NCBI RefSeq assembly: GCF_002591975.1
Contig: NZ_NVQE01000010.1
Coordinates: 62,001 to 126,000 of the forward strand
Length of the DNA stretch: 64,000 nucleotides
Direction of reading: 5' to 3'
Origin: Mycobacterium neglectum
Lineage (GTDB): Bacteria > Actinomycetota > Actinomycetes > Mycobacteriales > Mycobacteriaceae
The notes beneath the pieces were generated by a model. It did not search any database, had not been told where the DNA came from, and saw nothing but the letters and a program-made list of their open reading frames with translations. Shown here piece by piece: positions 10,454-18,468 of this stretch. Position numbers and translations under genes: made by a program. Positions within the stretch are counted from its first letter, which is position 1. Each line of letters begins with the position of its first letter.

Positions 10454-10790
10454 ACGGCGAGGCATAGCCGGGGTGGGCGACATCGAGCCGGCGCCGCACG
10501 ATCGTGCGCAAGGCTGCCAATACGTCGTCGGGCCGGTCGTCGAGGTCGCCGGCGCGGATGGCCATCGCGAGCTCGTCCTCGTCGGCGTAGCCCAGGCGGC
10601 CGAGCGCAGCGGCGACGTCGTCGGCGGGCCCGTCGAGCAGTTCGCGCTCGACAACGCGCAGCACATTGGCGGCGACGCGGGCGTGGAAGTTGACCGGGCC
10701 TTCAATTGCCCCGCGCACCTCGTTGTCGAGAAAATCGGCGACCGCTGCGATCAGTTCGGCCGCCGTCGGCCGACCGTACAGCCCGCTCAT
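10452..10790 (-). CDS. DUF6285 domain protein
   Basis: 112-residue helical protein starting MSGLYGRPTAAELIAAVADFLDNEVRG. As I recall, this family travels next to an APH-like kinase and an acyl-CoA dehydrogenase, exactly as here. Function unknown. The ATG at 10790 overlaps the kinase stop (ATGA), so it is translationally coupled as the last gene of the trio. Abundant Asp/Glu and Arg, with no membrane segment or catalytic motif that I can see. A likely role is partner of the kinase or dehydrogenase. Confidence 0.8.
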   Translation of the reverse strand: MSGLYGRPTAAELIAAVADFLDNEVRGAIEGPVNFHARVAANVLRVVERELLDGPADDVAAALGRLGYADEDELAMAIRAGDLDDRPDDVLAALRTIVRRRLDVAHPGYASP

Positions 10791-11746
10791 CGGGGACCAC
10801 CTCCCGTCAGCAGATCCACAACATCCCATTCGGTTTCGGCGACGCGGCGACCGATCGCGGCCAATTCGACCGAGGGCGTCTGACCCGACAGATGACGTTC
10901 GGCCTGGAATCGGCAGATCACACCCCACCGCAGCGTGGCGACGGTCAGCCACCACCGGAAGACGTCGCGATCCAGCTCGGTGCCTGCCGCCGATTCGTAG
11001 GCAGACAGGAAACTTTCGATGCTGCCCAGCCCACCCGCACCGAGGTCTTCGGGTGCGCCGAAGCGCCACGCCCGGATGCAGAACCAAGCCAAGTCCTCGT
11101 ACACCTCGCCGGTGTACACCAGCTCCCAGTCCAGGACCGCCGCCAGCCCGCTCTGGTCGACGATCACATTGCCCATCCGAAAGTCGCCGTGCACGAGCAC
11201 GTGCGGCGACGGCGAGGGGCGATTCGCGGCCAGCCAGCGAAACGCCCATTCGAACGTCGCTGTCGTGTCACCCATTTCGTCGAGCCGGTCGCGCCACTCG
11301 CTGAGCTGGTCGGACTCGCTCAGGCCCAGGTCGGCGGGATCCGCGCGGTGGATGTCCGCCAGCGCCTGCGCGCACTGGCGAAGCAACCGGTCACGGCCGG
11401 CGTCGTCAAGAGTTCGGTAGATCCGCCTGACGATCGTCTCTCCGGCGATCGCATTGCAGATCAGGTACGGATTACCCAGTGCGGCAGCGGAATTATCGGC
11501 AGTCACGATCTGGGGGACAGGAGCGCCTGCGGCGGCCGCACGCTGTTGCACAGCGGCCTCCAGCTCCATGCTCGCGTGCACATCGTCCGGCGGTCCGGTG
11601 CGGAGTATCAACGCTTGCCGCTCATCGGTGACGGCGTCGAACGCCCACGTGGTCCTGCTCGCCCCGCCGGTCAACGTCCGTAGATTCTCGACGACGACAC
11701 CCTCGCCAAGCGCGGGGCGGAGCACTGCCTCGAGCTGGTCCTTCAC
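10787..11746 (-). CDS. Aminoglycoside-phosphotransferase-like kinase (ACAD-associated)
   Basis: 319-residue APH/choline-kinase fold protein. The catalytic loop HGDFRMGNVIVD and metal motif LDWELVYTGEVYEDLAW are intact, and the nucleotide-loop region is LTGGASRTTWAF. The GTG at 11746 overlaps the dehydrogenase stop (GTGA). Its position between an acyl-CoA dehydrogenase and DUF6285 argues for a metabolic rather than antibiotic substrate; in some eukaryotic ACAD10/11 proteins a similar kinase is fused to a dehydrogenase and phosphorylates 4-hydroxy acyl-CoAs. That analogy is inference. Confidence 0.85.
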   Translation of the reverse strand: MKDQLEAVLRPALGEGVVVENLRTLTGGASRTTWAFDAVTDERQALILRTGPPDDVHASMELEAAVQQRAAAAGAPVPQIVTADNSAAALGNPYLICNAIAGETIVRRIYRTLDDAGRDRLLRQCAQALADIHRADPADLGLSESDQLSEWRDRLDEMGDTTATFEWAFRWLAANRPSPSPHVLVHGDFRMGNVIVDQSGLAAVLDWELVYTGEVYEDLAWFCIRAWRFGAPEDLGAGGLGSIESFLSAYESAAGTELDRDVFRWWLTVATLRWGVICRFQAERHLSGQTPSVELAAIGRRVAETEWDVVDLLTGGGPR

Positions 11747-12981
11747 CTGCGCCCGAATCCGAAGAGCCGCTGAGCCACCCGTCGGATCTGGATCTCCTCG
11801 GCGCCCTCGGTGATCCGGTAGCGGCGGTGGTGTCGGTAGATGTGCTCGAACGGTTGGTGACGGCTGTAGCCGACGCCCCCGAACACCTGCATCGCGCGGT
11901 CGGCGGCGTCGCACACCAACCGATTGGCGCGGTAGTTGGCCATCGACACCTTGTCGGAGACCTCCATGTGGTGGTTGCGGTCCAACTCCGCGGCGGCGAA
12001 CCGCACCAGCAACCGCACCATCTGTGCCTCGGTCTGCAATTCGACCAGTGGCCACTGCACGGCCTGGTTCACCGCCAGTGGCTTGCCGAATACCTTGCGT
12101 TCGTTCGCGTATTCGACGGCGCGGTCGATGCAGTACTGGGCCGCACCGAGGCTGCTGGCGGCCTGCCGGATCCTGTTCTCGTGCAGGAAGGTCTGACCGA
12201 CTTCGAGGCCGCGATCCAGTTCGCCGAGCACCGCGTCGGCCGGTACCCGGACATCTTTCAGCTCGACCTCACCATGGTCAGTCGGCATGTTGAACGTCCA
12301 CCAGTAATACGGCACCGTGAATCCGGGTGTGTCGGTCGGCACCAGGAACGCCGTGATGCCGCGGGCCTGGCCCGGCTCACCGGAGGTGCGGGCGAAGACG
12401 AGGTCGTGAGTGGCGCGGTGCACGCCGGTGTTGAACCGTTTTGCACCGTTGATGACCCACTCGTCGCCATCTCGCACAGCCGTGGTCTCCAGCCAGGTGG
12501 CGTCGGACCCGTGGTTGGGCTCGGTCAGCCCGAACGCCATCGACCGTTTGCCGGTCAGCATGGCCTCGATCCAGTCGGCCTTCTGTGCGTCGGTACCGAA
12601 CCGGTCCATCATGATGACCTGGGGAAAGTTCCCGACGATCGACGATTCGTCCTGCAGGTCGTTGTGCAGCCCGAGTCCCTTATGCGCCAGATGTTCCCGG
12701 ATGACAGCCATGTCGATGTTGCTTCCGTCCCGGCCACCGAACTGCGAGGGCAGGCCGTAGCGCAGCCAGCCCGCGGCATCGGCGCGCTTGCGCATCTCAC
12801 CCAGCAGGTCTTCCCACTCCCGGCGTGGGATGCCGTCGTTGTCCCAGTCCGTGCGGGCGTACTCGCGGCGCTGGTCGAAATACTGCATGTTTTCGCGTTC
12901 CAGCGGCTTGATCTCATCCTCGATGAATGTGTCCATCTCGGCGAGCAGGCCCGGAAGGTGTTCCGGGAGGGTGAAATCCAC
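11743..12981 (-). CDS. Acyl-CoA dehydrogenase (FadE-type, ACAD10/11-like context)
   Basis: 412-residue FAD enzyme that introduces the alpha-beta double bond in acyl-CoAs. Features include the AFGLTEPNHGSDATWLETTA flavin-binding segment, the middle-domain DEWVINGAKRFNTG and the C-terminal QVFGGVGYSRHQPFEHIYR. GTG start at 12981. It is followed by the APH-like kinase with a GTGA overlap, and a TetR gene lies 14 bases upstream, so the three-gene unit may be regulated together with the CoA-transferase genes further upstream. Chain-length specificity cannot be read. Confidence 0.9.
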   Translation of the reverse strand: MDFTLPEHLPGLLAEMDTFIEDEIKPLERENMQYFDQRREYARTDWDNDGIPRREWEDLLGEMRKRADAAGWLRYGLPSQFGGRDGSNIDMAVIREHLAHKGLGLHNDLQDESSIVGNFPQVIMMDRFGTDAQKADWIEAMLTGKRSMAFGLTEPNHGSDATWLETTAVRDGDEWVINGAKRFNTGVHRATHDLVFARTSGEPGQARGITAFLVPTDTPGFTVPYYWWTFNMPTDHGEVELKDVRVPADAVLGELDRGLEVGQTFLHENRIRQAASSLGAAQYCIDRAVEYANERKVFGKPLAVNQAVQWPLVELQTEAQMVRLLVRFAAAELDRNHHMEVSDKVSMANYRANRLVCDAADRAMQVFGGVGYSRHQPFEHIYRHHRRYRITEGAEEIQIRRVAQRLFGFGRR

Positions 12982-12995
12982 GTGATCTCCTTTGA

Positions 12996-13607
12996 TCAGG
13001 ACCCGTACAGGGTCTTCTTCCAGATCCTCGACAGCGTGGCGATTGCATCCTCGTCCCCGATCTCGAGCCCGAGACCGGATGTGCCGACGAATACGGTGGT
13101 GAAGTTCTCGAACAGCAGCGCGATCGCCGCCGCGGTGTGTTCGGGATCCAGTTCCGAACCGTAACCCTGTTCCTGGGCTCGGCGCACGGAGGCGGCGACG
13201 ATATCGATGCCGAAGCGCCGGAACTCGTTCTGCACGGCGGCGAAACGCGGCTGGGTCGCGGCCAGTTGGGCGACCGCGATCATGATGCCGATGTTCTGCT
13301 TGAACATGTTCCAGTAGCCGGTGACCACAGCGCGGAAGAACGTGTCGTCCTCCGGTGAGTCCGGCAGGTGCACGCTCAACCCCGAGGGTGCGACCACCTC
13401 GTGCAGAAAGGACTGGGCGAGGACGGCCAGCAGATCTTCCTTGTCGGCGAAATAGCGGTAGAACGATGCGGGCGACTTTCCGGCCGCCGACGTGATGTCA
13501 CCCAGCGTGGTGCCGTGAAAGCCGCGCTCGGCGAAGAGTTTCCGGGCGGCCTGTTGGAGGGCATCCCTGGTCTGGCGGCCCTTGGCGCTCAGCGTCTCGA
13601 CGGGCAC
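12996..13607 (-). CDS. TetR-family transcriptional regulator
   Basis: 203 residues. The N-terminal helix-turn-helix spans about residues 10-55 (LFAERGFHGTTLGDITSAAGKSPASFYRYFADKED). The C-terminal domain is the ligand-binding part typical of lipid or CoA-ester regulators. The frame is open upstream, but the GTG at 13607, one base after the HMG-CoA-lyase-like stop, gives a normal TetR N-terminus. Its position inside the operon suggests local control of this acyl-CoA catabolic cluster. Confidence 0.85.
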   Translation of the reverse strand: MPVETLSAKGRQTRDALQQAARKLFAERGFHGTTLGDITSAAGKSPASFYRYFADKEDLLAVLAQSFLHEVVAPSGLSVHLPDSPEDDTFFRAVVTGYWNMFKQNIGIMIAVAQLAATQPRFAAVQNEFRRFGIDIVAASVRRAQEQGYGSELDPEHTAAAIALLFENFTTVFVGTSGLGLEIGDEDAIATLSRIWKKTLYGS

Positions 13608-13608
13608 G

Positions 13609-14517
13609 TCACTCGCCGAGTATTCGGTCGCCGGCGCGCAGCAGTGAGCTCGGTAGGCCGTGCCCGACGGCCTTCTGCGCGACGCGGGCGGCGGCGATGG
13701 CGGCCTGCAGGTCGACGTCGACTCCAATCCCGCTGTCCCGTAACAGGTAAACCAGATCTTCGGTGGCGATGTTGCCGCTGGCGCCCGGCGCGAACGGGCA
13801 GCCGCCGAGACCGCCGATCGAAGCGTCAAGCCGGGTGATACCGGCGGCGACTGCGGCGTATGCGCTGGCCAGGCCGGCGCCACGGGTGTTGTGGAAGTGG
13901 GCGCCGAGCGGGATGTCGCCGATCTGGGGGCGAACCAGCGCGACGAGGTCGCTGACTCGACGCGGTGTCGTGGTGCCGATGGTGTCGGCGATCGCCAGGC
14001 GGTCGGCGCCGTTGACGCGGGCCGCCGTCACGATGTCAAGGACGCGTTGCGGTCGCGTCGGGCCGTCGAAGGGGCAGTCCCACGCGGTGGCGATGATGAC
14101 CTCGACACTCACGCCGCTGTCATGGGCGATCGCGACGATCTCGGGTATCTGCGCGGTGGCTTGGGCGGTGGTACGTCCCACGTTGGCGTGGCTGTGACCG
14201 TCGGCAGCCGACACCACAAACTCGATCGAGTGCAGGCCCGCGGCGATCGCGCGTTTGGCGCCGTTGGGACTGGCCACCAGCGCCGAGAATTCGATGTCGG
14301 GAAAATTGTGCAGCTCGGCGGCGAGTTCGGCCGCGTCGGCCAGTGCTGGCACCTTCGACGGAGAGACGAACGCCGTCGCTTCCATCTCCCGCACCCCGGT
14401 GGCGGCGACGGCGGCGAGCAGTTCGAGCTTGGCCGACAACGGGATCGGGTCCTCGATCTGCAGTCCGTCGCGCAGCGAAACGTCGCGAATGTCGACATGT
14501 GTCGGTAGTGCGGTCAT
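13609..14517 (-). CDS. Hydroxymethylglutaryl-CoA lyase-family enzyme
   Basis: 302-residue TIM-barrel carbon-carbon lyase of the HMG-CoA lyase/pyruvate carboxyltransferase family. DVSLRDGLQ near residue 12 carries the catalytic Arg-Asp pair, GAHFHNTRG has metal-binding histidines, and the loop GGLGGCPFAPGASGNIATED contains the active-site Cys. It cleaves a 3-hydroxy-3-methyl-type acyl-CoA to acetyl-CoA and a ketone body or keto acid. The ATGA overlap with the CoA-transferase gene upstream suggests that the transferase activates the acid which this lyase cleaves. Confidence 0.9.
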   Translation of the reverse strand: MTALPTHVDIRDVSLRDGLQIEDPIPLSAKLELLAAVAATGVREMEATAFVSPSKVPALADAAELAAELHNFPDIEFSALVASPNGAKRAIAAGLHSIEFVVSAADGHSHANVGRTTAQATAQIPEIVAIAHDSGVSVEVIIATAWDCPFDGPTRPQRVLDIVTAARVNGADRLAIADTIGTTTPRRVSDLVALVRPQIGDIPLGAHFHNTRGAGLASAYAAVAAGITRLDASIGGLGGCPFAPGASGNIATEDLVYLLRDSGIGVDVDLQAAIAAARVAQKAVGHGLPSSLLRAGDRILGE

Positions 14518-15719
14518 AGGACGCCCTCCTCACGCAACGTGGCCAGCTCGGCATCGCCGCGACCGAGCAGGCCGCCATAGATCTCGTCGTTGTGCTGGCC
14601 GGGCCGGGCCGACCCGGCGCTGCGAATGGTCCCCGGCGTGTCCGAAAGCACCGGTACCACCCCGGGGCCCTTGACGTTTCGTCCGATGCGCTCGTCCCAG
14701 TGGTCGGCGATCATCCCGCGGGCCTGCAGCTGTGCATCCTCGACGACCTCGGCAACGGTGTTTATCGGTCCGCTGATCACCCCGGCCTCCGAGAGGGTGG
14801 CGATGATGTCGGCGGGCTGGCGGGTGGCCGCCCAGTCGCCGATGATCTTGTCGAGCTCATCTTGATTGCGTCCGCGGGCAACATGATTGGCGAACCGGTC
14901 GTCGGTGGCGAGGTCGGGTTGTTCCATCGCGGCGCACAGTCTGCGGAAGACGGTGTCTTGATTGGCCGCAATGACGACCCAGCTGCCGTCGGCGGTCGGG
15001 TAGATGTTCGATGGGGCGATGCCTTCCAGGCGGGTACCGGATGGCCCGCGTATCACCCCGCCCACGTCGTAATCTGGAATCGTGGATTCCTGTACAGCCA
15101 AACAGGATTCGGTGAGTGCCGCGTCGACGACCTGACCCTCGCCGGTGACTGAGCGCCGATAGAGCGCGGCCAGTGCGCCCTGGGCGGCGAACATCCCGGC
15201 CAGGCTGTCACCGAGCGACAGTGCGAGTCGCGGGGGAGGTCCGCCGGGGAACCCGTTCATATGACGCAGGCCGCTGGCCGCCTCGGCGACCGAGGCGTAA
15301 CCGGCCTTGTGCGCTTCGGGCCCGGTCTGCCCGTAACCGGAAACCCGTACCAGGATGATGCCCTTGTTGCGTTGATGTAGCACGTCGTAGCCGAGGGCCC
15401 ACTTCTCCAGCGTCCCGGGACGGAAGTTCTCCACGATGATGTCGGAGCGCTCGACGAGATCAAGGAAGAGCTCACGTCCCGCGGCCTCACGCAGATTCAG
15501 CGTGACCGCTTTCTTGTTGCGCGCGTGCACCGTCCAGAAGAAGTGGTGGCCGTCGAGCTCCGCCTGGCCCCACGTGCGCAACGGATCCGGAGCGCCCGGC
15601 GGCTCGATCTTGATGACCTCCGCACCCATATCGCCGAGCAGCCGACCCGCGAACGGCCCGGAGATCAGCGTGCCGACCTCGATCACCCTGATGCCGTCAA
15701 GCGGACCGGTGACACTCAT
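14514..15719 (-). CDS. CaiB/BaiF family CoA-transferase
   Basis: 401-residue class III CoA-transferase, which moves CoA between carboxylic acids through an aspartyl-CoA anhydride. It has the N-terminal GIRVIEVGTLISGPFAGRLL and GAEVIKIEPP motifs, and the probable catalytic Asp in GEGQVVDAALTES. The stop overlaps the HMG-CoA-lyase-like start and the ATG overlaps the hydrolase stop (ATGA at both ends), so it belongs to one polycistronic unit. The substrate is unknown; a branched dicarboxylic acid would fit the adjacent lyase. Confidence 0.9.
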   Translation of the reverse strand: MSVTGPLDGIRVIEVGTLISGPFAGRLLGDMGAEVIKIEPPGAPDPLRTWGQAELDGHHFFWTVHARNKKAVTLNLREAAGRELFLDLVERSDIIVENFRPGTLEKWALGYDVLHQRNKGIILVRVSGYGQTGPEAHKAGYASVAEAASGLRHMNGFPGGPPPRLALSLGDSLAGMFAAQGALAALYRRSVTGEGQVVDAALTESCLAVQESTIPDYDVGGVIRGPSGTRLEGIAPSNIYPTADGSWVVIAANQDTVFRRLCAAMEQPDLATDDRFANHVARGRNQDELDKIIGDWAATRQPADIIATLSEAGVISGPINTVAEVVEDAQLQARGMIADHWDERIGRNVKGPGVVPVLSDTPGTIRSAGSARPGQHNDEIYGGLLGRGDAELATLREEGVL

Positions 15720-16897
15720 TTCGAGAACCCGTGCCTGTGCAGCCAGTCCGTGCAGATGCCAACGGCCTCGCGCAGCGTGCCGCGCTGGTCTGGCCCGGAG
15801 TAGTAGTGGTTGGCACCGGCGATCTCGTACATCTCCTTGTCAGGATGCCCGATCGCACCGAACAGCCGCTGGGTGTGGCTGGGTGTACACGCATCGTCGG
15901 CCAGGTTGCCGACGACCAGGGCGGGCACCGCGATGTCGGGGCCGGCGCGCACTGCGTCCGCGTTGGCGTCGTCGTAGCTCCACTGCGACAGCCAACTGCG
16001 CAGTGTGCAGAATCGGGCCAGGCCGACGGGGCTGTTGTTCACCACCGCAGGATCGCCCAGATAGCACTGTCCCGGGGTGCGATCGTTCGGATCGACGGTC
16101 GGGTCGAGCCAGCGCGGATCGGCCATGGTGCCGTGCACGACGAACGCGAACTCGTCCTCGGGGCGGCCGTCAGCGGCCAGTTTCGCTAGTTTGTCTCTGA
16201 CCCACTTGGTGATTCGGCGATTGCGGTCGATCTGGGCGGCACGGTAACGCTCCAGGAACTCGGCGGAGTATGGCGGCTGGTTCGGGTTGTCCGGGTTGTA
16301 CAAATCCAACTCGGGGTCACGCTTTGACGGGTCGGACTCGTCCAGAATCGACGCGTCCAACCACTCGGTCATCGTGCCGTGGCGGCTGACGTGCGCGGCG
16401 AGCAGCATGATGCCGTCGGCTGGGATCAGGCCGAGCTTGGTGAGGTCGGGGCCATCGCCGGACGGGCTGGCCGTCACGGTCGGGTTCTGTGCCTGCTGCT
16501 GGTAGAACACCGAAAGCGAGCCACCGCCGCTCCAGCCCGCGAGAACCACCTTCGAATAACCCAGCCGGTTCTTCGCATCCTTTATGCACTCGCCGAGATC
16601 CTCGACCACCTTCTCCATCAGCAGAGCGGAGTCGGTGCCGCGGAAGCGGCTGTTGCAGTAGATGACGTGATGTCCCGCGCGGGCGAGCGCGTTCATCATC
16701 GGTAGATACGCCCCGCCTCCGATGGGATGCATGAAGACCAGCACCGTATCTGATGGTTTGCCCTTTGGCCGCAGCAGGTGGCTCTCGAGTACGACGAGTT
16801 CGGCGACACCGCCGTACACGTCACGAACGCCTGAAGTGTTCTGGTAGGCAACCAGATACGGGATGCGGTCGTACTCGTACTTGACGGCGGTGGTCAC
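15716..16897 (-). CDS. Alpha/beta hydrolase
   Basis: 393 residues with the alpha/beta-hydrolase fold. The oxyanion region HPIGGGAYLPMMNALARAG precedes the nucleophile elbow VLAGWSGGGSLSVF (G-W-S-G-G), the acid is probably in VVGNLADDACTP and the histidine in EIAGANHYYSGP. GTG start sharing one base with the TAG of the homogentisate-dioxygenase-like gene (TAGTG). In context it may hydrolyse a ring-cleavage or CoA-ester intermediate. The substrate is unresolved. Confidence 0.85.
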   Translation of the reverse strand: MTTAVKYEYDRIPYLVAYQNTSGVRDVYGGVAELVVLESHLLRPKGKPSDTVLVFMHPIGGGAYLPMMNALARAGHHVIYCNSRFRGTDSALLMEKVVEDLGECIKDAKNRLGYSKVVLAGWSGGGSLSVFYQQQAQNPTVTASPSGDGPDLTKLGLIPADGIMLLAAHVSRHGTMTEWLDASILDESDPSKRDPELDLYNPDNPNQPPYSAEFLERYRAAQIDRNRRITKWVRDKLAKLAADGRPEDEFAFVVHGTMADPRWLDPTVDPNDRTPGQCYLGDPAVVNNSPVGLARFCTLRSWLSQWSYDDANADAVRAGPDIAVPALVVGNLADDACTPSHTQRLFGAIGHPDKEMYEIAGANHYYSGPDQRGTLREAVGICTDWLHRHGFSK

Positions 16898-17988
16898 TAG
16901 TGCTGCCCTAGGTCGTTCGCCAGTATTTCGTCGGACGGGATGAGCCTGCGTCGGGTGTCGATCGCGATCACCGACCAGTCGACCTTGTCGTACTCGTCGA
17001 ACTTACGCCGGGCTCGCTCGCGCGCCTTCTCCGGAGCTCCGTGGTGAACCCCTTGCGGCGCATGCGATACCAGGCCGGGAGGCATCGGTATGCCGTAGAG
17101 CGATCCGCCGTGGAAGAAGGCGATCTCGTCGAAGTCGACGTTGCGGTGATACCAGGGTGTGCGCTCGGTGCCGGGCACGCCCTCGGCGGGCTTGGGTAGG
17201 AAGTTCATCACGTAGACGCCGGTCGCCTCCATGAACAGGTGCACCGTCGGCGGCAGATGCACGCTGTTCGAGGTGACCACGTTGTAGTCGTCGATGTTGA
17301 AGGTGAAGGCGAAGTTGTCGCCGCGCCAACCTTCCACGTCGAGCGGATTGTGTTGGTAAAAGAGCGTCGTCGGGCCACCCTGATGGATCAGCCGGACCTC
17401 GTACTCGTCGCGGCCGTCATCGTCGATGGGTCCCGGCTCGGGAATGACGGCTTGCGACGGGTCGAACGGGAAATGGCGTCCCAGGTAGCCCGGCGGCGGC
17501 ACCCGGAACTCGTCGGTGGCCTGGATCATCAGCAGTGTGGTCTCCTCGTCGGGCACCTGACGGAAGGTGCACGCCTTCGGGATGTAGACCCAGTCGCCCT
17601 CGCGGTAGCGCAGTGGCCCGAACTCCGTCTCCAGCAGGCCGGATCCCTTGTGCACAAAGCTGAGGAGGTCTCCGTCGACGTAGCGGACGAAGAACGGCAT
17701 CGCCTCGGTGCGCCGCGACAACATGACGAGGCAGTCGGCATTGCTGAACATCAGCAGCGGACCGCCCGCGGCGTCGCTGGCATCGCTGGGCTTGAGCTCC
17801 GACGACAGCACGTCGACGGGCCGCAACGGGCCGACGGAGCGGTACGCCGTCGGGTCATGGCGGCGATACATGTTCGCGGTGCGGCCGGTGAAGCCGCCGC
17901 GCCCGAGTTCGTCGTCCTTCAGGCCGTCCAGGTCGGCATGCAGGCGCAGGGGAGTGCGGCCTTTTCGCAGGTGAACAAAGGATTCCAT
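16897..17988 (-). CDS. Homogentisate 1,2-dioxygenase-like cupin enzyme
   Basis: 363-residue two-domain cupin of the homogentisate dioxygenase family, which opens the homogentisate ring with non-heme iron. Candidate iron ligands fit the family pattern: His in YHRNVDFDE with the Glu of the same segment, and the later His in APQGVHHGAPEKA. It is shorter than typical homogentisate dioxygenases (about 430-445), and no fumarylacetoacetase or HPPD gene lies nearby, so the substrate may differ. The ATG at 17988 has a GGAGA Shine-Dalgarno, and an AT-rich inverted repeat lies 40 bases upstream. Probably the first gene of the 16897-10452 unit. Confidence 0.85.
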   Translation of the reverse strand: MESFVHLRKGRTPLRLHADLDGLKDDELGRGGFTGRTANMYRRHDPTAYRSVGPLRPVDVLSSELKPSDASDAAGGPLLMFSNADCLVMLSRRTEAMPFFVRYVDGDLLSFVHKGSGLLETEFGPLRYREGDWVYIPKACTFRQVPDEETTLLMIQATDEFRVPPPGYLGRHFPFDPSQAVIPEPGPIDDDGRDEYEVRLIHQGGPTTLFYQHNPLDVEGWRGDNFAFTFNIDDYNVVTSNSVHLPPTVHLFMEATGVYVMNFLPKPAEGVPGTERTPWYHRNVDFDEIAFFHGGSLYGIPMPPGLVSHAPQGVHHGAPEKARERARRKFDEYDKVDWSVIAIDTRRRLIPSDEILANDLGQH

Positions 17989-18027
17989 GGTGTCTCCATC
18001 GACAAATGGGCGATCCAGACTGAAGCC

Positions 18028-18049
18028 AAACTAAAAATGATATTAGTTT
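18028..18049. promoter_or_regulatory. Inverted repeat upstream of the dioxygenase operon
   Basis: Arms AAACTAA (18028-18034) and TTAGTTT (18043-18049) are separated by 8 bases in an AT-rich patch unlike the surrounding DNA. The site is about 40 bases upstream of the dioxygenase ATG. The symmetry and length fit a TetR-type operator overlapping a promoter. A TetR gene lies both upstream and downstream, so the binding protein is not obvious. Confidence 0.45.
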
Positions 18050-18065
18050 TACTTTTGGGCTGAGG

Positions 18066-18455
18066 TCAACCCTTCAGATCCACCCGAATGGACAGCAGAT
18101 TGGTTCCGAAGGTCCGCACGCCGAAGCTGTTGAACTGCGGCAGCGATTGCAACCGCGCGTGCGGATCGTCCTCGGGCACCAGGTGGGCGGTGCCGCTGTG
18201 CCACTTGCCATTCAGCCTGACGCGGACCTTCGGATCGGCCTGGATGTTCTTGACGTACTGCGACTTGTCGCCGAATTCCGAGACGAACCAGAACTGATCA
18301 CCCTCGCGGCGTCCGCCGAGCGGTGTCCGGCGCGGCTCCCCGGACTTGCGCCCGGTCGTCTCCAGCAGCGTCTGGAACGGCATCAACCGCATCATTCGGT
18401 TGGCGACGTTCTTCTGAAAGACCTTCGTGATCCGATCGCGTAGATCGTCGGCCAT
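18066..18455 (-). CDS. Deazaflavin (F420)-dependent nitroreductase-family protein (Ddn-like)
   Basis: 129 residues of the split beta-barrel Ddn/quinone-reductase family common in mycobacteria, which use reduced F420 to reduce quinones or nitro-compounds. Typical segments are LLETTGRKSGEPRRTPLGGR, DQFWFVSEFGDKSQYVKNI and VRVRLNGKWHSGTAHLVPEDDP. ATG at 18455 with AAGGGGACAT just upstream. It follows the flavin monooxygenase by 13 bases on the same strand and is likely cotranscribed with it. Confidence 0.88.
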   Translation of the reverse strand: MADDLRDRITKVFQKNVANRMMRLMPFQTLLETTGRKSGEPRRTPLGGRREGDQFWFVSEFGDKSQYVKNIQADPKVRVRLNGKWHSGTAHLVPEDDPHARLQSLPQFNSFGVRTFGTNLLSIRVDLKG

Positions 18456-18468
18456 ATGTCCCCTTCGG

